Source of the DNA: an uncultured Alphaproteobacteria bacterium
GTDB lineage: Bacteria > Pseudomonadota > Alphaproteobacteria > Rhizobiales > Pleomorphomonadaceae
Assembly (NCBI GenBank): GCA_937900425.1
Contig: CALCDT010000046.1
Span: 1 to 25,121 of the forward strand
Length of the DNA: 25,121 bases
Direction: 5' to 3'
Shown here: positions 16,164 to 24,624 of the stretch, in pieces
How the letters are laid out: every line of letters begins with the position of its first letter
Numbering within the stretch: position 1 is the first letter of the stretch
The notes under the pieces: model-generated
Database searches by the model: none
Told to the model about the DNA's origin: nothing
The model's input: the letters and a program-made list of their open reading frames with translations, nothing else
Program-made: the position numbers and the translations under genes

Positions 16164-18422
16164 TCATCCGCCGGCGCCGCGGACGATTTCGATCCAGGCG
16201 TCCTCGTCGATCACCTCGATTGCGAATTCGGCGGCCTTGGCGAGCTTGGAGCCGGCGCCCGGCCCGGCGACGACGAGGTCGGTCTTCTTCGACACCGACC
16301 CCGAAACCTTGGCGCCGAGCCGCTCGGCCGTCGCCTTGGCCTCGTCCCGCGTCATCTTCTCGAGGCTGCCGGTGAAGACCACCGTCTTGCCGGCGACGGG
16401 GGAAGCGGCGGCGGCGACGGCCTCCGCGTCCGCCGGGGCGACGCCGGCCTCGAGCAGGGCGCGGACGGCGTCGCGGTTGTGAGGCTCGGCGAAGAAGTCG
16501 ACCACGGCCTCGGCGACCACGGCGCCGATGCCCTCGATGCCGACGAGTTCCTGCCACGCCTCGTTGCCCTTGTCGCGCTCGCGCCGCTTCGGCGTCGCGG
16601 CGATTTCCGTCGCCACGGCCGCCTCCTCGCTCGCGGCGTCCCCCTCGCCCACCGCGGGAGCGGCCTCGTGCCGCGGCGGCACCGCGGATTCCGCCGCCTC
16701 GGCGAGCGCGTCGAAGCTGCCGTAGTGGCGGGCGAGGCGCTTGGCGTTGGTCTCGCCGACGTGGCGGATGCCGAGGCCGAACAGGAAGCGGGCGAGCGGC
16801 GGATTGCGGCGGGCGTCGATCGAGGCGAAGAGATTGGCGACCGAGGTCTCGCCCCAGCCCTCGCGGTTCTTCAGCTTGACGAGCGGCGAGGCCTCCTGCC
16901 GCGCTTTCAGCGTGAAGATGTCGGCCGGGCTGCGGATCGACAGCGCCGGGTCCTCGGCCGCGAAGAAGAAGGCGATCTGCTTCTCGCCGAGACCCTCGAT
17001 GTCGAGCGCCCCGCGCGAGACGAAGTGGCGCAACCGCTCCACCGCCTGGGCCGGGCAGATCAGGCCGCCGGTGCAGCGGCGCACCACCTCGCCCTCCTCG
17101 CGCACCGCGTGGCTGCCGCAGGCCGGGCAGGTGGTCGGAAAGCGGTAGGGCGCGGCGCCCGCCGGCCGCTTCTCGGCGACGACGTCGACGATCTGCGGGA
17201 TGACGTCGCCGGCGCGCTGGACGATCACCGTGTCGCCGATGCGCAGATCGCGCCCCTCGCGGATCGGCGCGCCGCTCTGGCCGATGCCCTTGATGTAGTC
17301 CTCGTTGTGCAGCGTCGCGTTGGTGACGACGACGCCGCCGACGGTGACGGGCGTCAGCCGCGCGACGGGCGTCAGCGCCCCGGTACGGCCGACCTGGATG
17401 TCGATCCGCTCCACCCGCGTGAAGGCCTGCTCGGCGGGGAACTTGTGGGCCGTCGCCCAGCGCGGCGAGCGCGAGCGGAAGCCGAGCCGCTGCTGCAGGT
17501 CGAGCCGGTCGACCTTGTAGACGACGCCGTCGATGTCGTAGGGCAGGCTCGCGCGCTCGCCCTCGATCCGGCGGTAGACCGCCACGAGCTCTGCGGCCGA
17601 CGCACAGCGCGTCATCAGCGGGTTCACGGGAAAACCCCAGCTCGCGAAGGTCGTCACCACGTCATACTGGGTTTCGGCCGGCACCTCCGACATGTCGCCC
17701 CAGGCGTAGGCGAAGAAGCGCAGCGGCCGCGACGCCGTCACCTTCGGGTCGAGCTGGCGCAGCGAGCCGGCCGCCGCGTTGCGCGGGTTGGCGAAAGGCT
17801 TGCCGCCGGTCTCCGCCATCCGGGCGTTGAGGGCGAGGAAATCGGCCTTCGCCATGTAGACCTCGCCGCGCACCTCGACGACCTGGGGAACGCCCGCCGG
17901 CAACTCGTTCGGGATCTCGTCGATGGTTCGGATGTTGGCGGTGACATTCTCGCCAGTGGTGCCGTCGCCGCGCGTCGCCGCGGTGACGAGCCGGCCGCTT
18001 TCGTAGCGCAGGCTCATCGACAGGCCGTCGATCTTCGGCTCGGCGGTGAAGACGGGGGCGGTCTCGGGCGCAAGACCGAGAAACCGCCGCACGCCGGCGA
18101 CGAACTCCTCGACCTCGCTCTCGGCGAAGATGTTGTCGAGCGACAGCATCGGACGGGCGTGGGTGATCTGGGAAAAGGCTTCCGACGGCGCCGAACCGAC
18201 CCGCACCGACGGCGAATCCCCGCGCACGAGATGGGGAAAGACCGCCTCGATCGCCACGTTGCGCGCCTTCAGCGCGTCATAGGCGGCGTCGGAGATCTCC
18301 GGCGCGTCCTCGCCGTGATAGAGGCCGTCGTGCCGGGCGATCTCCGCTGCCAGCCGGGCGAGTTCCGCAGCGGCCTCCGGCTCGGTCAGCGACTTCGGAT
18401 CGGCGGCGGCAGGATCGGACAT
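16164..18422 (-). CDS. ligA: NAD+-dependent DNA ligase
   Basis: Essential ligase of 752 residues that seals nicks in replication and repair using NAD+. Domains in order: Ia (HDGLYHGEDAPEISDAAYD, NMN-binding), adenylation domain with the catalytic lysine in AEPKIDGLSM (Lys130) and TRGDGTTGENVTANIRT, OB fold, a four-cysteine zinc finger (CPACGSHAV... with CTGGLICP), helix-hairpin-helix repeats, and a C-terminal BRCT domain (GKTVVFTGSLEKMTRDEAK). It is about 80 residues longer than E. coli LigA; much of the excess is an Ala/Glu-rich insertion (PAVGEGDAASEEAAVATEIA) within the HhH region. The ATG at 18422 starts MSDPAAADPK. In related bacteria ligA directly follows recN; here a two-gene plus-strand cassette separates them. 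Confidence 0.97.
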   Translation of the reverse strand: MSDPAAADPKSLTEPEAAAELARLAAEIARHDGLYHGEDAPEISDAAYDALKARNVAIEAVFPHLVRGDSPSVRVGSAPSEAFSQITHARPMLSLDNIFAESEVEEFVAGVRRFLGLAPETAPVFTAEPKIDGLSMSLRYESGRLVTAATRGDGTTGENVTANIRTIDEIPNELPAGVPQVVEVRGEVYMAKADFLALNARMAETGGKPFANPRNAAAGSLRQLDPKVTASRPLRFFAYAWGDMSEVPAETQYDVVTTFASWGFPVNPLMTRCASAAELVAVYRRIEGERASLPYDIDGVVYKVDRLDLQQRLGFRSRSPRWATAHKFPAEQAFTRVERIDIQVGRTGALTPVARLTPVTVGGVVVTNATLHNEDYIKGIGQSGAPIREGRDLRIGDTVIVQRAGDVIPQIVDVVAEKRPAGAAPYRFPTTCPACGSHAVREEGEVVRRCTGGLICPAQAVERLRHFVSRGALDIEGLGEKQIAFFFAAEDPALSIRSPADIFTLKARQEASPLVKLKNREGWGETSVANLFASIDARRNPPLARFLFGLGIRHVGETNAKRLARHYGSFDALAEAAESAVPPRHEAAPAVGEGDAASEEAAVATEIAATPKRRERDKGNEAWQELVGIEGIGAVVAEAVVDFFAEPHNRDAVRALLEAGVAPADAEAVAAAASPVAGKTVVFTGSLEKMTRDEAKATAERLGAKVSGSVSKKTDLVVAGPGAGSKLAKAAEFAIEVIDEDAWIEIVRGAGG

Positions 18423-18538
18423 GAGACTTCCCGCAGGTGACGGATTCGCGACCGGCGGACTATAGCGGAGGCGCCGGCGGAGGAAAGCCGGCGGGCGGCG
18501 GGCGGGGGCGTCGCCCTCCCGTCAGGCGTGCTTCTTCA

Positions 18539-18568
18539 CCCTCCGTAAACCAAGGTGCGAGCGGAGGG
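18539..18568. repeat. inverted repeat in the ligA/binding-protein divergent region
   Basis: CCCTCCG (18539-18545) and CGGAGGG (18562-18568) form seven-base arms with 16 bases between, about 80 bases before the binding-protein gene and 115 before ligA. It might be an operator for the divergent genes; the short GC arms also arise by chance in such DNA. Confidence 0.25.
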
Positions 18569-18649
18569 ATTGCGAATCGCGCATGATTACCCGGCTTTGA
18601 CGACTTTCGGCGAAACTCTGCCGGACTTCGTTGGACCGGAGAGATCTCC

Positions 18650-19414
18650 ATGTGGCTTTCGCGCCGTTTCGGTTTCACGCTTCTGCTCCTCGCCGCCGGC
18701 CTCGCACCCGCCACCGCCGGCGCCGAAACCCTGCGCGTGGCGACCGAAGGCGCCTATCCGCCCTTCAACTACGTCGCCGAGGACGGCAGCCTCGCCGGCT
18801 TCGACGTCGACATCGCCAAGGCGATCTGCGCCGAGATGAAGGTCGTCTGCAGCTATCGGGCCGTGGCCTGGGACGGCATCATCGACGGCCTCGTCGCCGG
18901 CGACTACGATCTCGTCGTCGCCAGCATGGCTCACACGCCCGAGCGGGCCGCACGGGTCGCCTTCTCCGATTTCTACTACCGCTCCCACTCGGTCTTCATC
19001 GGCGACGCCTCGCAGATCCTCGGCACCAGCCCGGAGAACCTCGCCGGTCGGCGGATCGGCGTCGCCACCGAAACCATCCAGGCCGACTATTTGAAACGCA
19101 CCTTTCCCGGACTCACCATCGTCGAGGCTCCCGACTCCATCGTGATCCTCAAGATGCTCGAGGCCGGGGAAGTCGATGTCGTGCTCGGCGACGCGATCCA
19201 GTTGCTCAGCTGGATGGAGGCCGCCGAACACGCCCGCTTCGAATACATCGGCGATCCGGTCGGCGACGCCTTCCTGCAGAGTTCCGCCCGCATCGCCGCC
19301 CGCAAGGACGCCGGCGATCTCGTCGCCCGCGTCAACGAGGCGATCCGGCACATCCGGCTCGACGGCACCTACGACCGCATCAACGACGCCTACTTCCCCT
19401 TCAGCATCTACTGA
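18650..19414 (+). CDS. Periplasmic solute-binding protein, family 3 (polar amino-acid type), without ABC partners
   Basis: Secreted binding protein of 254 residues. The signal peptide (LLLLAAGLAPATAGA) is cut before ETLRV. The mature part is a complete family-3 (SBP_bac_3) two-lobe fold: EGAYPPFNYV, GSLAGFDVDIAKAI, a cysteine pair at residues 60 and 67 as in LAO-binding proteins, HTPERAARVAFSDFYY with Arg99 in the position that holds the amino-acid carboxylate, and GDAIQ with Asp181 where the amino group is bound. These residues suggest real ligand binding, probably an amino acid or opine-like compound. No permease or ATPase gene is adjacent; instead a diguanylate cyclase starts 13 bases later on the same strand. 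I infer it serves as a sensing co-receptor rather than a transport component. GGAGAG lies six bases before the ATG. Confidence 0.9.
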   Translation: MWLSRRFGFTLLLLAAGLAPATAGAETLRVATEGAYPPFNYVAEDGSLAGFDVDIAKAICAEMKVVCSYRAVAWDGIIDGLVAGDYDLVVASMAHTPERAARVAFSDFYYRSHSVFIGDASQILGTSPENLAGRRIGVATETIQADYLKRTFPGLTIVEAPDSIVILKMLEAGEVDVVLGDAIQLLSWMEAAEHARFEYIGDPVGDAFLQSSARIAARKDAGDLVARVNEAIRHIRLDGTYDRINDAYFPFSIY

Positions 19415-19427
19415 GTGACGACGGCCG

Positions 19428-20777
19428 ATGCCCCTGCGCCGACACATCGAGGAACAGCTGACCCTGGTCGGCGCCGGCCGGATCTTCGTCGTTCTGGCGG
19501 TGGTCTACGCCGTCGCCGTGGTCGGTCTGTCCGTCGGATTTCTTCGTCACGTCGAGACCGGCGCCGCCTCGATCCAGGAACAGCGCATCCCCGCGATCCT
19601 CACCCAGAACCGCAACGCGGTGAAGGTCGAGAGACTGGGCTCGCTGGTTCGCTCGGTCTACCTCGCCCGTGATGCCCGCATCGAGCGCCAGGTCCAGCTC
19701 CAGGTCAGCGCCCTCACCCAGAGCTTCTCGCTCGACCGCAACGAGCGGCTGTCGGCCGGCGGCCGGCGCATCGCCGAAGAGGTCAAGCGGATCGTCGAAC
19801 TGCGGACGCTGGCACGCTCCAGCCCCGGCGACGCCGCCGAGGAGGAGATCATCGTCCGCCGGGCCTACGAGGACGCGATGAAGGCCGTCGAGGGGTTGTC
19901 GCAATATCTCGCCGGCGACGCTGCCCTCGCCGCCGACGACGTCTCGCGCGACATCCGCGACGCCGCCTCGCGCATCCGCGGCATCTGGATCGCCATCCTC
20001 GCGGTGCCCGCCCTCGGCGCGCTGCTGCTGTTCTGGCTGTTCCAGCGCCACGTCGTCCGCCCGATCAACGGCACCATCGACCGCCTCGCGACGATCGGCG
20101 CCGAAAATCGCGACGGCCCGCCGATGGCCGAGCCGGTGCTCGGCGAATTGCGCATGATCACCCGGGCCGTGGAAGCCTACGGCGAGTTGTCGGCGGAACT
20201 GCGCCGCACCAACGAGGCCCTGCAGGTGCTGTCCGGCCAGGACGCCCTCACCCACGTCGGCAACCGCCGCTCCTTCGACGCGGCCCTCGATCTCGCCTTC
20301 GCCGAAGGCGCTAGGGCCGACGGACGGGTGTCGCTGCTGCTGCTCGACCTCGACAATTTCAAGCACATCAACGACGTCCACGGCCACCAGGTCGGCGACG
20401 TCTGCCTGCGTACCGTCGCCTCCGCCATCGACGGCCACTGCCGCGGCACCGGCTATAAGGTCGCCCGCTACGGCGGCGAGGAATTCGCGGTGATCCTGCC
20501 GGGCGCCGATCTCGCCGCGGCGGTGCTTTTCGCCGAACGCCTGCGCGTCGCGGTCAGCGCCCTGCCCGTCGCCGACGTCACCGCCCGCGACGGCCTGCGC
20601 CTGACCACCAGCGTCGGCGTCGCCTCGCTCGACGCCGCCACCGGCACCCCGGCGGCGCTGATCGCCGCCGCCGACGCCGCCCTCTACGAGGCGAAGAACG
20701 CCGGCCGCAACATCGTCCGCTGCCGCCGCACCGAACCCGCCGCGCCGGCGCGCGCGAAGAGCCGCAGCGCCGGGTGA
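19428..20777 (+). CDS. Membrane diguanylate cyclase with helical periplasmic sensor domain
   Basis: Inner-membrane GGDEF protein of 449 residues that should make c-di-GMP from two GTP. TM1 spans about residues 19-39. The periplasmic region 41-185 looks fully helical (EQRIPAILTQNRNAVKVERL, LSAGGRRIAEEVKRIVELR), like TorS-type four-helix bundles. TM2 is at about 186-206, then a HAMP-like linker (VVRPINGTIDRLATIG) and the GGDEF domain from about 265. The active site is intact: LLDLDNFKHINDVHGHQVGD and YGGEEF with GGEEF at 349-353. The inhibitory I-site RxxD is absent; the aligned residues read GTGY. No EAL or HD-GYP domain is fused. The ATG at 19428 lacks a good ribosome site, suggesting translational coupling to the binding-protein gene just upstream. 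The pair converges with recN. Confidence 0.94.
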   Translation: MPLRRHIEEQLTLVGAGRIFVVLAVVYAVAVVGLSVGFLRHVETGAASIQEQRIPAILTQNRNAVKVERLGSLVRSVYLARDARIERQVQLQVSALTQSFSLDRNERLSAGGRRIAEEVKRIVELRTLARSSPGDAAEEEIIVRRAYEDAMKAVEGLSQYLAGDAALAADDVSRDIRDAASRIRGIWIAILAVPALGALLLFWLFQRHVVRPINGTIDRLATIGAENRDGPPMAEPVLGELRMITRAVEAYGELSAELRRTNEALQVLSGQDALTHVGNRRSFDAALDLAFAEGARADGRVSLLLLDLDNFKHINDVHGHQVGDVCLRTVASAIDGHCRGTGYKVARYGGEEFAVILPGADLAAAVLFAERLRVAVSALPVADVTARDGLRLTTSVGVASLDAATGTPAALIAAADAALYEAKNAGRNIVRCRRTEPAAPARAKSRSAG

Positions 20778-20800
20778 GACCGGCCTCTCCGGTGCCCCTT

Positions 20801-20832
20801 TCGCGGATTGTCAGCGTCGCGGATCGTGAGCG
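20801..20832 (+). repeat. tandem 16-base direct repeat between the cyclase gene and recN
   Basis: Units 20801-20816 and 20817-20832 begin TCGCGGAT and end AGCG and match at 14 of 16 positions. They sit in the 92-base gap between the convergent cyclase and recN stops. Meaning unknown; could mark an old junction. Confidence 0.45.
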
Positions 20833-20869
20833 ATGACGTGCGGGACCCGGCGTCGCGCCGCCGGCGGCT

Positions 20870-22540
20870 CTACCCGGCTCCGGCGATCAGCCGTTCCGCC
20901 GCCGCGCGGGCCTCGTCGGTGATCACCGAACCCGCCAGCATCCGCGCGATCTCCTCGCGGCGGTGTTCCTCGTCGATCGGCGTGACGCGGGTCGCGACCC
21001 GTTCGCCGCCGGCCACCGCGTCCTTGGCGATCAGCAGGTGGCGGCCGGCCCGGGCGGCGACCTGCGGCGCGTGGGTGACCGAGAGCACCTGGACCCGCGA
21101 ACCGAGCCGGGCGAGCCGGGCGCCGATCGCCTCGGCCACCGCGCCGCCGACGCCGGTGTCGATCTCGTCGAAGACGAGGGTCGGCGCCGAGCCGCGATCG
21201 GCGAGCGACACCTTCAGGGCGAGCAGGAAGCGCGACAGCTCGCCTCCGGAGGCGACCTTCATCATCGGACCGGCCCGGGTGCCGGGGTTGGTGCGCACCC
21301 AGAATTCGATCTGGTCGATGCCCTCGGCGCCGCGCGCCTCTGGATCGGCGGCGAGGGTGACGATGAAGGCGGCGCGTTCCAGCTTCAGCGCCGGCAGTTC
21401 AGCGGCGACGGTGGCCTCCAGATGCCGCGCCGCCTCGCCGCGCCGCTCCGACAGCGTGGCGGCGAGGGCGTCGTAGCAGGCGCGGGCGGCCGCGGCCTGC
21501 CCGGCGAGACCGGAAAGCCGCTCCTCGCCCGCGTCGATCTCGGCGAGGTCGTCGGCCATCCTGACGGCGAGCGCCGGAAGCTCGTCGGGCGAGACGTCGA
21601 ACTTGCGGGCGGCGGCGCGGATCTTGAAGAGCCTTTCCTCGGTCGCCTCCAGCACGGCGGGATCGAATTCGCTTTCGCGCAGCGCCCGCTCGAAGCCGGC
21701 CCGCGCCTCCTCGAGCTGGTCGAGCGCCGCCGACAGGCAGGCGAGCGGCTCCTCGAGCAGGGCACCGACTTCGGCCCCCTTGCGTTCGAGCCGCCGCATC
21801 AGCGACGACAGCCCCGGGATCGGCGAGGCGGTGCCGGCGAGGTGCTCGGCGGCCTCGGCGAGGTCGGCGGCGATCTTCTCGCCGCGCATCATCACCGCGC
21901 GCCGCTCGGCGAGTTCGCCCTCCTCCCCCGGCATCGGGGCGAGGGCCTCGAGTTCCTCGACGGAGGCGCGCAGATAGTCCGCTTCGCGCCGCGCCGCCTC
22001 GATCCGCCGCTGCAACTCGCCGAGGGCCCGCTCGGCCCCGCGCCAGTCGCGGTGGACCGCGGCGAGGGCGGCGACGTCGGCCTCGAGGCCGCCGAAGGCG
22101 TCGAGCAGCAGGCGGTGTTCGGCGGGATCGACCAGGGCGCGATCGTCGTGCTGGCCGTGGATCTCGACGAGGCCGGCGCCGAGCCGGCGCAGCAGCCCGG
22201 CCGAAACCGCCTGGTCGTTGACGAAGGCGCGGGTGCGCCCGTCGGCGGACTGGACCCGGCGCAGGATCAGTTCGCCCTCGTCGGCGATCTCGTTCTCGGC
22301 GAGGAGGGCGCGCACCGGATGGTCGGGACGCAGCTCGAACACCGCGGTCACCTGACCCTGCGCGGCGCCGTCGCGCACGAGGCCGGCGTCACCGCGCCCG
22401 CCGAGCGCGAGGCTGAGCGCGTCGAGCAGGATCGACTTGCCCGCGCCGGTCTCGCCGGTCAGCACGGTGAGGCCGCCGGAAAAGGCGATGTCGAGCCGCT
22501 CGATCAGGACGATATCGCGGATCGCCAGCGACAGCAGCAT
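20870..22540 (-). CDS. recN: DNA repair protein RecN
   Basis: SMC-like ATPase of 556 residues acting in double-strand break repair. Walker A GETGAGKS is at residues 29-36 within LTVLTGETGAGKSILLDAL. Long helical arms follow (EAARREADYLRASVEELEAL and others), then the ABC signature VASGGELSRFLLALKV near residue 430 and Walker B LVFDEIDTGVGG near residue 456. Length is normal for RecN. The ATG at 22540 fits the family start (MLLSLAIRDIVLIE); the ribosome site is poor. It begins 35 bases after the bamD stop, so it is probably expressed with bamD and lpxC, matching the conserved lpxC-bamD-recN order of alphaproteobacteria. Confidence 0.97.
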   Translation of the reverse strand: MLLSLAIRDIVLIERLDIAFSGGLTVLTGETGAGKSILLDALSLALGGRGDAGLVRDGAAQGQVTAVFELRPDHPVRALLAENEIADEGELILRRVQSADGRTRAFVNDQAVSAGLLRRLGAGLVEIHGQHDDRALVDPAEHRLLLDAFGGLEADVAALAAVHRDWRGAERALGELQRRIEAARREADYLRASVEELEALAPMPGEEGELAERRAVMMRGEKIAADLAEAAEHLAGTASPIPGLSSLMRRLERKGAEVGALLEEPLACLSAALDQLEEARAGFERALRESEFDPAVLEATEERLFKIRAAARKFDVSPDELPALAVRMADDLAEIDAGEERLSGLAGQAAAARACYDALAATLSERRGEAARHLEATVAAELPALKLERAAFIVTLAADPEARGAEGIDQIEFWVRTNPGTRAGPMMKVASGGELSRFLLALKVSLADRGSAPTLVFDEIDTGVGGAVAEAIGARLARLGSRVQVLSVTHAPQVAARAGRHLLIAKDAVAGGERVATRVTPIDEEHRREEIARMLAGSVITDEARAAAERLIAGAG

Positions 22541-22575
22541 GGGGCGTCAATCCGTTGCGCGCTCGCCCGCCCGCG

Positions 22576-23448
22576 TTATCCGAGCAGACCGTTGAAGGCG
22601 CGGGACATCCAGGACGAGGTGTCCTCGCGCGGCTCCAGCCCGTTCGACTGCAGCAGCGTGTAGGCGTCCTTGTACCAGCGGCTGTCGGGATAGTTGTGGC
22701 CGAGGATCGCCGCGGCGGTTTGCGCCTCGTTGACCACGCCCATGGCGAAATAGGATTCGGTCAGGCGCTGCAGCGCCTCCTCGGTGTGGCGCGTCGTCTG
22801 ATAGTCGGTGACGACGACGCGGAAGCGGTTGATCGCGGCGATGTAGTTGTAGCGCGCGAGATAGTAGCGCCCGATCTCCATCTCCTTGGCCGCGAGCTGG
22901 TCGCGGGTGATGTCGATCTTGCGCTGGGCGTCGGTGGCGTAGGAGCTATCCGGATAGCGCTGGGTGACCTCGGTCATCGCCTGCAGTGCCTTCCGCGTCA
23001 TCTCCTGGTCGCGGTAGATATCGGGCATCTGGTTGAAATAGGACTGGCCGATCAGATACTGCGCGTAGGCCGCGTCCTCGGAGCCCGGATAGAGCGTGAC
23101 GTAGCGCTGCGCCGCCGTCACGGTCTCGTCGAAGCGGCCGCGGGTGTAGTTGGTGTAGGCCTGCATGATCAGCGACTTGCGCGCCCACTCCGAATAGGGG
23201 TGCTGCGCGTCGACCTCCTCGAACTTCTTGGTCGCGGACGGATAGTCGCCGGCCTTCAGGTAGGCGAGACCCTCGTTGTAGGACTTCTCGGCCGGGATGT
23301 CCTGGAAGGCGAGATCGTCGACCGCGTCGGACGAACAGCCGGCGAGCAGCAGCGCCGCGACGAACGGGCCGGCGACGATACGCCCGAGATGACGACGCGG
23401 CGCCGTTGCGGCGCCGTTGCCCGCCGATCGCGACTGCGGAAAATTCAT
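22576..23448 (-). CDS. bamD: Outer membrane protein assembly factor BamD
   Basis: Outer-membrane lipoprotein of 290 residues, an essential partner of BamA in inserting beta-barrel proteins. The signal sequence ends in the lipobox LLLAGC with the acylated cysteine at residue 38, followed by SSD. The mature part consists of TPR-like repeats, including EKSYNEGLAYLKAGDYPSA, RGRFDETVTAAQRYVTLYPG and the well-conserved AQYLIGQSYFNQMPDIYRDQ of BamD/ComL proteins, then RDQLAAKEMEIGRYYLAR. The ATG at 23448 has a GGGGGA-like ribosome site and gives a normal lipoprotein leader; the frame extends further upstream without family resemblance. It lies between lpxC (243 bases upstream) and recN (35 bases downstream). 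Confidence 0.96.
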   Translation of the reverse strand: MNFPQSRSAGNGAATAPRRHLGRIVAGPFVAALLLAGCSSDAVDDLAFQDIPAEKSYNEGLAYLKAGDYPSATKKFEEVDAQHPYSEWARKSLIMQAYTNYTRGRFDETVTAAQRYVTLYPGSEDAAYAQYLIGQSYFNQMPDIYRDQEMTRKALQAMTEVTQRYPDSSYATDAQRKIDITRDQLAAKEMEIGRYYLARYNYIAAINRFRVVVTDYQTTRHTEEALQRLTESYFAMGVVNEAQTAAAILGHNYPDSRWYKDAYTLLQSNGLEPREDTSSWMSRAFNGLLG

Positions 23449-23691
23449 GCTTCCCCCGAGGTCCGTGTTCCGACACGCGGGCGCGCGATCACAGGATCGG
23501 CGCCGGCGGCGCGGGATGAGCCAGTGCCGGCGGCGACGGAACCGCCGCTCGACGGAAAGGCTTTTACCGCAAACGAAAACGGCGCGCCACGCCGAAGGCA
23601 CGGCCCGCCGGTCGTTCGCCACCCTGCCGCAGAGCCTGTCCACCAAATACGGCGCCGCCGTGGCGGCCGCCCGCGGCGAGGCGGTGCGCCG

Positions 23692-24624
23692 TCAGATCTC
23701 CACCGCCAGGGCGACGTCGCCGGTCGCCGCCGCGCCGCGCCGCGCCACCGGGCGGGTCACGATCTCGTAGGCGGCCGGGTCGGCGAAAAGCGCCTCGACC
23801 ACGGCGACGTTCATGCGGTGGCCGCCCTTGAAGGAGCGGTAGGCGCCGATGATCGGCATCCCGGCGAGGGCGAGGTCGCCGACGGCGTCCAGCGTCTTGT
23901 GGCGCACGAACTCGTCGGGGAAGCGCAGGCCGTCGGCGTTGACGACACGGCTGTCGGCGATCGCCACGGAATTTTCGAGCGAGGACCCGAGCGCGAGACC
24001 CATCTTCCACAGCTTCTCGACGTCGCCGACGAAGCCGAAGGTGCGGGCCCGGGCGATCTCCTCGCGGAACTTCGCGGAGGAGAGGTCGGTCAGGCGGTGC
24101 TGGCGACCGATCGCCGGATCGGCGAAATCGATGGTGACGTCGAAGCGACAGCCTTCGTGCGGGGTCAGTTCGGAGAAGGCGTCGCCGCGCTCGACCCGCA
24201 CCGGCTTCAGCACCCGGACGGCGCGGCGCGGGGCGGCCTGGACGGTGAGGCCGGTCTCGGTGATCGCCGCGACGAAGACGGCGGACGAGCCGTCGAGAAT
24301 CGGAACCTCCGGCCCGTCGACCTCGACGTCGACGTTGTCGACCTCGAGCGCCCGCAGCGCAGCCATCAGGTGCTCGACGGTCGCCACCGTGACGCCGTCC
24401 TTGCCCAGCACGGTGCAGAGGTCGGTGTTGACGACGTGATCGAAGCGCGCCGGGATCGCCACCTCGCGGCCGTCGTCGAACAGGCGGCGGAAGACGATGC
24501 CGTTGCCGGCCGGCGCCGGGCGCAGCACGAGGCTCGCCGGCTTGCCGGCGTGCACGCCGATACCCTCGAAGCGGATCTCTCCGGCGAGCGTCGTCTGCAG
24601 ATCGCCGAACGTCTTGAAGCGCAT
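23692..24624 (-). CDS. lpxC: UDP-3-O-acyl-N-acetylglucosamine deacetylase
   Basis: Zinc enzyme of 310 residues catalysing the committed step of lipid A synthesis, removal of the acetyl group from UDP-3-O-acyl-GlcNAc. Key residues are all present: His85 in ATVEHLMAALRAL, His242 and Asp246 in RHKTLDAVGDLALAG (zinc ligands), Asp250 next to them, and the catalytic His269 in GGHRMNV. The N-terminal GEIRFEGIGVHAGKPASLVL is typical. The ATG at 24624 is preceded by GAGGA with six-base spacing; the longer frame to 24714 adds unrelated sequence. It lies downstream of ftsZ but behind a strong terminator, so it should have its own promoter, which I could not place. Confidence 0.97.
   Translation of the reverse strand: MRFKTFGDLQTTLAGEIRFEGIGVHAGKPASLVLRPAPAGNGIVFRRLFDDGREVAIPARFDHVVNTDLCTVLGKDGVTVATVEHLMAALRALEVDNVDVEVDGPEVPILDGSSAVFVAAITETGLTVQAAPRRAVRVLKPVRVERGDAFSELTPHEGCRFDVTIDFADPAIGRQHRLTDLSSAKFREEIARARTFGFVGDVEKLWKMGLALGSSLENSVAIADSRVVNADGLRFPDEFVRHKTLDAVGDLALAGMPIIGAYRSFKGGHRMNVAVVEALFADPAAYEIVTRPVARRGAAATGDVALAVEI

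Noticed and set aside
15912..18440. 842-codon plus-strand frame opposite ligA
   Set aside because: Antisense shadow of ligA; composition rich in Arg, Asp, Gly and Ala, with no domains.
20778..20800. ACCGG-CCTCT-CCGGT hairpin after the cyclase gene as terminator
   Set aside because: The stem is only five bases and the following sequence (GCCCCTTTCG) has only a three-T run, too weak to call.
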